Of a stretch of DNA of 15,674 nt, positions 12,469 through 15,674 are shown one piece after another. Origin of the DNA: an uncultured Collinsella sp. (GTDB lineage: Bacteria > Actinomycetota > Coriobacteriia > Coriobacteriales > Coriobacteriaceae). Positions within the stretch are counted from its first letter, which is position 1; each line of letters starts with the position of its first letter. The notes beneath the pieces were generated by a model. The model saw only the letters and a program-made list of their open reading frames with translations. It was not told the origin of the DNA and did not search any database. The DNA lies in contig CATWID010000043.1 in the NCBI GenBank assembly GCA_958350755.1, positions 1-15,674 of the forward strand. The letters are read 5' to 3'. The position numbers and the translations under genes are program-made.

Positions 12469-13561
12469 CGGAGTACACGACCTTACCGGAACCCTCGACG
12501 CACTCGCCCACGCGGAACGGCTTCTCGCCCAGCGCGACCAGTGCCTCGGTCACGGCGGCCTCGTCCTCGGGGGCGACGATCAGACACAGGCCGACGCCCA
12601 TGTTGAAGGTCTTGCATGCCTCGTTGGGCGCAAGCTCGGCCTGGCGCGACACGTAGGTGATGACGGGCGGAACGTCCCAACCCATCTCGGCACCGTTGCG
12701 GGTGACCACGGCGTCGACGTCATCGGCGAGCGCACGGTTGAGGTTCTCGGTAATACCGCCGCCAGTGATGTGGGCGATGGCGTGCACGTTGGCGCCGCCG
12801 CGCAGCAGCTCCAGGATCGGCTTGACGTAGATGCGCGTGGGGGCCAACAGAGCGTCTGCCAGCGATGCACCGCCGAGCTCTTCGAGCGGACGGCTCAGCT
12901 CCTCGGCCTTAGCGACGGCCTCGGGCGTGCCCGGCTTAACGCCGTCGACGCCAATGACCTTACGCACGAGCGAGTAGCCGTTGGAGTGCACGCCGGTGGA
13001 AGGCAGGCCCAGGATCACATCGCCCGGGCGGACGTTTGCGGGGTCGAGCATCTTGGGACGGTCGACGACGCCCACGGTAAATCCGGCAAGGTCGTAGTCG
13101 GCAGGAGCCATGACGCCCGGGTGCTCGGCCATCTCACCGCCCACGAGCGCGCAGCCCGCGAGCTTGCAGCCGTCGGCCACACCCTTGATAATCTTTGCCA
13201 TGTGCTCGGCCTCGATGTGACCGATGGCAACGTAGTCCAGGAAGAACAGCGGCTCGGCGCCCGAAGCCAGAATATCGTTGACGCACATAGCGACCAGGTC
13301 CTGGCCAACCGTCTCGTGACGGTCCATGATCTGGGCGAGCACGAGCTTGGTGCCCACGCCGTCGGTACCGCTGATCAGGATCGGGTCTTCCATATCCTTA
13401 AGCGCGGCAGCCGAGAACAGGCCACCGAAGCCGCCGATGCCGCCGATAACTTCGGGACGATTGGTGTCCTTGACCATCTGCTTAATCGCGTCGACGGCGC
13501 GACCGCCCTCGGCGGTATCGACGCCGGCGTCCTCGTACGTCACATGCTTGCTGTCGCTCAT
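12458..13561 (-). CDS. purM: Phosphoribosylformylglycinamidine cyclo-ligase (AIR synthetase)
   Basis: ATP-dependent ring closure of FGAM to AIR in purine synthesis. The 367 residues are slightly longer than the usual 340-350. The nucleotide-binding motif is SGTDGVGTKLVLA (64-76), followed by NDILASGAEPLFFLDY (95-110), ALVGGEMAEHPG (138-149), PSTGVHSNGYSLVR (187-200) and HITGGGITENLNRAL toward the C-terminal half. AGGAAGG five bases before the ATG supports the start. It is separated from purF by 157 bases that contain three hairpins, and overlaps purN by 11 bases. Confidence 0.97.
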   Translation of the reverse strand: MSDSKHVTYEDAGVDTAEGGRAVDAIKQMVKDTNRPEVIGGIGGFGGLFSAAALKDMEDPILISGTDGVGTKLVLAQIMDRHETVGQDLVAMCVNDILASGAEPLFFLDYVAIGHIEAEHMAKIIKGVADGCKLAGCALVGGEMAEHPGVMAPADYDLAGFTVGVVDRPKMLDPANVRPGDVILGLPSTGVHSNGYSLVRKVIGVDGVKPGTPEAVAKAEELSRPLEELGGASLADALLAPTRIYVKPILELLRGGANVHAIAHITGGGITENLNRALADDVDAVVTRNGAEMGWDVPPVITYVSRQAELAPNEACKTFNMGVGLCLIVAPEDEAAVTEALVALGEKPFRVGECVEGSGKVVYSDER

Positions 13562-13581
13562 CTGAGCCTTCCTCTCCCACT

Positions 13582-13610
13582 ACCGTGGCGCCGCGCGGGC
13601 GCCAAACGGT
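13582..13610 (-). promoter_or_regulatory. GC-rich hairpin in the purM leader
   Basis: ACCGT+GGCGCC (13582-13592) pairs with GGCGCC (13598-13603) and ACGGT (13606-13610), with a two-base bulge and a GCGCG loop. It ends about seven bases before the purM ribosome binding site. A second hairpin (CGGCG/CGCCG enclosing GTGC/GCAC) lies at 13631-13657. Neither has a U-run, so they are more likely stability or processing elements than terminators. Confidence 0.45.
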
Positions 13611-13682
13611 GCTCATAATTGCGTTCATTTCGGCGTGTGCCATAACAGCACCCGCCGTCATATCAACAAAACAGCAGGTAAA

Positions 13683-13717
13683 ACCTACCAAAATATACCT
13701 GTCCCCATATGGCAGGT
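13683..13717 (-). repeat. REP-like hairpin unit F (GGGGACAGG core)
   Basis: Arms ACCTACCA (13683-13690) and TGGCAGGT (13710-13717) pair at 7 of 8; read on the minus strand the core is GGGGACAGG. It begins one base after the purF stop codon. It is closely related to A1 and A2, about 12 kb away, but has no inverted partner here. Confidence 0.75.
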
Positions 13718-13718
13718 G

Positions 13719-15389
13719 TTAGGCCTCGCCGTGCTCCTCTTCCCAGCTGCGGTCGTCGTATTTCTCGACCACGGCGTCGTCGTCAAAGTACAGCGGCTTG
13801 TCCAGGTTGCGGGGCTTAAAGCCCTCCATAAACTTGTCGCGGCCAAAGCTCTCGGGAATCGCCACGGGATAGCGGCCGGTAAAGCACGCGTCGCAGTAGC
13901 CGCCCTTGGGCATGACCTTAAGCAGGCCCTCGACCGAAAGGAAGGCCAGCGAATCGGCGCCGATATACTCGCAAATCTCGTCGACCGTCTTGTTGGCGCT
14001 GATAAGCTGCGACTGCACGTCGGTATCGATACCGTAGAAGCACGGCCAAATGACCTCGGGCGAGTTGATGCGGATGTGAATCTCCTTGGCGCCGGCGTTG
14101 CGCAGCATCTTGACGAGCTGCACCATGGTGGTGCCGCGCACGATGGAGTCGTCGATGACGACCAGGCGCTTGCCCTCGATATTGTCGCGCAGCGGGTTGA
14201 GTTTCATGCGCACGCCCATGGCGCGCAGCTCCTGCGTGGGCTCGATAAACGTACGGCCCACGTAGCGGTTCTTGATGAGGCCCTCGCCAAAGGGAATACC
14301 GCTCTCGTGCGAATACCCCTCCGCGGGCGGCAGGCCGGAGTCGGGCACGCCGATGACCAGGTCGGCCTCGACGGGCTCCTCGTGTGCCAGCTGACGACCC
14401 ATGTCGTAACGGCAGGCGTAGACGCTCTTGCCGTTCATGATGGAGTCGGGGCGGGCAAAGTAGACCTGCTCAAAGATGCAGTTAGCAGGCTCTTCGGCGG
14501 CAGGCACGCCCTGCTCGGACACAAGACCCTCGGCGCTGATGCGCAAGATCTCGCCGGGACGGACGTCACGGACGTACTCGGCACCCACGATGTCGAGCGC
14601 ACAGGTCTCGGAGGCAACGACCCAGCCGCCGGCACGGGTGACATGGACGGCGGAGTCGACCGTCGCGGCGCCGTCTTGCGAGGGCAGCTGCGAAACAGAA
14701 GCAGCGTCGGCCTGATCCAGGCCCTCGTCCACGAGCTTGCCAAGCACCAGCGGGCGAATGCCGTGAGGATCGCGGAATGCGTAGAGCGCCTGCTCGTTGA
14801 TGAGCGTCATGGCGTAGCCGCCGCGCACGAGCTCCATGGTCTTACGAATGCCCTCGCGCAGATGGCCTGTACGCTGAGTAAAGTAGCCGATAAGCTTGGT
14901 CGCGACCTCGGAATCCGAATTGGAGAGGAACGGCACGCCCAGCTCGATCAGCTGGCGGCGCAGCTCGTCGGTGTTGACCAGAGTGCCGTTGTGAGCAAGC
15001 GCGATAATGACGCTGTTGATGGTAGAGAGATGCGGCTGCGAGGCTTCCCAGCTCTTGGCACCGGCGGTGCCATAGCGCACGTGGCCCACGGCCAGCTGAC
15101 CGGAGAGCGTCGACAGGTCGGCGTTGGAGAACACGCGATCGAGCAGTCCCAGGTCCTTGCGAACCATAACCGTGCCGCCATCACCCACGGCGATTCCCGC
15201 CGATTCCTGGCCGCGATGCTGTAGCGCGCGCAGACCAAAGTACGTCAGTCGAGCCACGTCGCGATCGGGCGCCCACACACCAAAAATGCCGCATTCCTCA
15301 TGCAGCTGGTCGGAGTCCGGATCATACGTCGACATGGCGTTCACCTGTCCCGCGGCACGCTCGGCCGCGCGGATGGTTTCTTGAGACAT
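13719..15389 (-). CDS. purF: Amidophosphoribosyltransferase
   Basis: First committed enzyme of purine synthesis: makes phosphoribosylamine from PRPP and glutamine. The 556 residues have a 32-residue propeptide-like lead, then the nucleophile C33 in ECGIFGVW. The glutaminase domain shows ALQHRGQESAGIAV and GHVRYGTAG; the PRPP domain shows VVIDDSIVRGTT (410-421). C304, C450, C499 and C502 match the four [4Fe-4S] ligands of the B. subtilis-type enzyme. About 30 extra residues (220-253) sit between RPLVLGKL and GGWVVASETCAL. GAGGGG five bases upstream supports the ATG at 15389. First gene of purF-purM-purN. Confidence 0.97.
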   Translation of the reverse strand: MSQETIRAAERAAGQVNAMSTYDPDSDQLHEECGIFGVWAPDRDVARLTYFGLRALQHRGQESAGIAVGDGGTVMVRKDLGLLDRVFSNADLSTLSGQLAVGHVRYGTAGAKSWEASQPHLSTINSVIIALAHNGTLVNTDELRRQLIELGVPFLSNSDSEVATKLIGYFTQRTGHLREGIRKTMELVRGGYAMTLINEQALYAFRDPHGIRPLVLGKLVDEGLDQADAASVSQLPSQDGAATVDSAVHVTRAGGWVVASETCALDIVGAEYVRDVRPGEILRISAEGLVSEQGVPAAEEPANCIFEQVYFARPDSIMNGKSVYACRYDMGRQLAHEEPVEADLVIGVPDSGLPPAEGYSHESGIPFGEGLIKNRYVGRTFIEPTQELRAMGVRMKLNPLRDNIEGKRLVVIDDSIVRGTTMVQLVKMLRNAGAKEIHIRINSPEVIWPCFYGIDTDVQSQLISANKTVDEICEYIGADSLAFLSVEGLLKVMPKGGYCDACFTGRYPVAIPESFGRDKFMEGFKPRNLDKPLYFDDDAVVEKYDDRSWEEEHGEA

Positions 15390-15430
15390 GGCATCCCCTC
15401 AGAGCCTCGTATTTTGGCGTTACCCGCCTT

Positions 15431-15459
15431 ATTATACGCACGGTGCGACGCGCTCCTCA
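15431..15459 (-). promoter_or_regulatory. Probable purF promoter with dyads
   Basis: A perfect TATAAT reads on the minus strand at 15436-15431. Directly upstream is the dyad CGCAC-G-GTGCG (15437-15447), a possible operator. No consensus -35 is seen; its expected position falls in another dyad (GCGCT/AGCGC, 15450-15474) followed by TTTTT on the + strand, which could also act as a + strand terminator. The leader from about 15424 would be only 35 bases, too short for a purine riboswitch. Confidence 0.5.
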
Positions 15460-15611
15460 GCGCATGAGCAGCGCTTTTTAAAAGCCCACCGAGCTAATAA
15501 TCCGTTTTGCGGCCAAACATTTTATCGGTCTGTCCAGCGCAAGCGCCCGCGCCCCCAGATGGCCGCCGCGTCCGCCGTTGGGGATTACAAAGTTGCAATT
15601 GGGACGTTCGT

Positions 15612-15628
15612 CCTGTCTTTTGGCAGGT
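15612..15628 (+). repeat. Fragment of a REP-like unit (G)
   Basis: CCTGTCTTTTGGCAGGT resembles the second half of units A2 and F (reverse: ACCTGCCAAAAGACAGG), with a shortened core. GGGACGTTC just upstream (15601-15609) resembles the core of unit E. Degenerate, so uncertain. Confidence 0.4.
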
Positions 15629-15668
15629 GGGCGACGTATCCTTATAACCGACAACAAAGCGAGAAAGG
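15620..15668 (+). promoter_or_regulatory. Promoter and ribosome binding site of a gene starting beyond the right edge
   Basis: TTGGCA (15620-15625) and TATAAC (15643-15648) are separated by exactly 17 bases, close to consensus. AGAAAGG (15662-15668) is a good ribosome binding site, with the start codon expected just past 15674. The leader would be short. The -35 is supplied by the GGCAGGT arm of the REP-like fragment. Confidence 0.65.
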
Positions 15669-15674
15669 TTCTGT

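Noticed and set aside
15390..15436. Purine riboswitch upstream of purF
   Set aside because: The expected leader is only about 35 bases and shows no three-way-junction pattern.

Overview
This is a GC-rich chromosomal window from what looks like an anaerobic, Gram-positive-type actinobacterium. A Coriobacteriia member such as Collinsella is my best guess. That is an inference from strong G/C third-position bias, an NfnAB pair, a B. subtilis-type PurF with Fe-S cysteines, a gluABCD-like transporter with a twin-arginine lipoprotein, and a partial left-edge gene resembling a nuclease-like family I associate with Collinsella. No rRNA, tRNA or CRISPR array was seen.

Layout on the + strand: the 3' end of a nuclease-like gene (to 413), a 204-bp element with 27-bp terminal inverted repeats (447-650), pth (765-1394), then nfnA-nfnB (1755-3994) ending at a clear intrinsic terminator. 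Everything from about 4.3 to 15.4 kb is on the - strand. In transcription order these units are: purF-purM-purN (15389 to 11770); an RHH antitoxin/PIN toxin pair (11619 to 10811) followed by a single PTS EIIA protein (10745 to 10281); a membrane-anchored parvulin foldase with a YqeY-like gene (10147 to 8429); and an amino-acid ABC transporter (ATPase, binding protein, two permeases) with a cytidylate-kinase-like gene at its end (8070 to 4369). At the right edge a good + strand promoter and a ribosome binding site point to a gene starting just outside the window.

The least ordinary content is intergenic. Seven gaps (near 1.4, 4.1-4.4, 5.0, 8.2, 10.2, 13.7 and 15.6 kb) carry hairpin units built on one plan: a constant GGGACAG-like core flanked by stems whose sequence differs from place to place but stays self-complementary. 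Several occur as inverted pairs, and four begin one base after a stop codon. They resemble REP/REPIN elements. A second palindrome family (ATCTGTAACA arms, two copies) is nested inside one pair, and the gap at 8.2-8.4 kb holds a 30-bp perfect hairpin plus a 99-nt extended hairpin.

The recognised genes cover translation quality control (Pth), redox balancing between ferredoxin, NADH and NADPH (NfnAB), purine synthesis (PurF, PurM, PurN), acidic or polar amino-acid uptake, extracytoplasmic protein folding and sugar-PTS phosphotransfer. Assignments of substrate for the transporter and EIIA are family-level inferences only.
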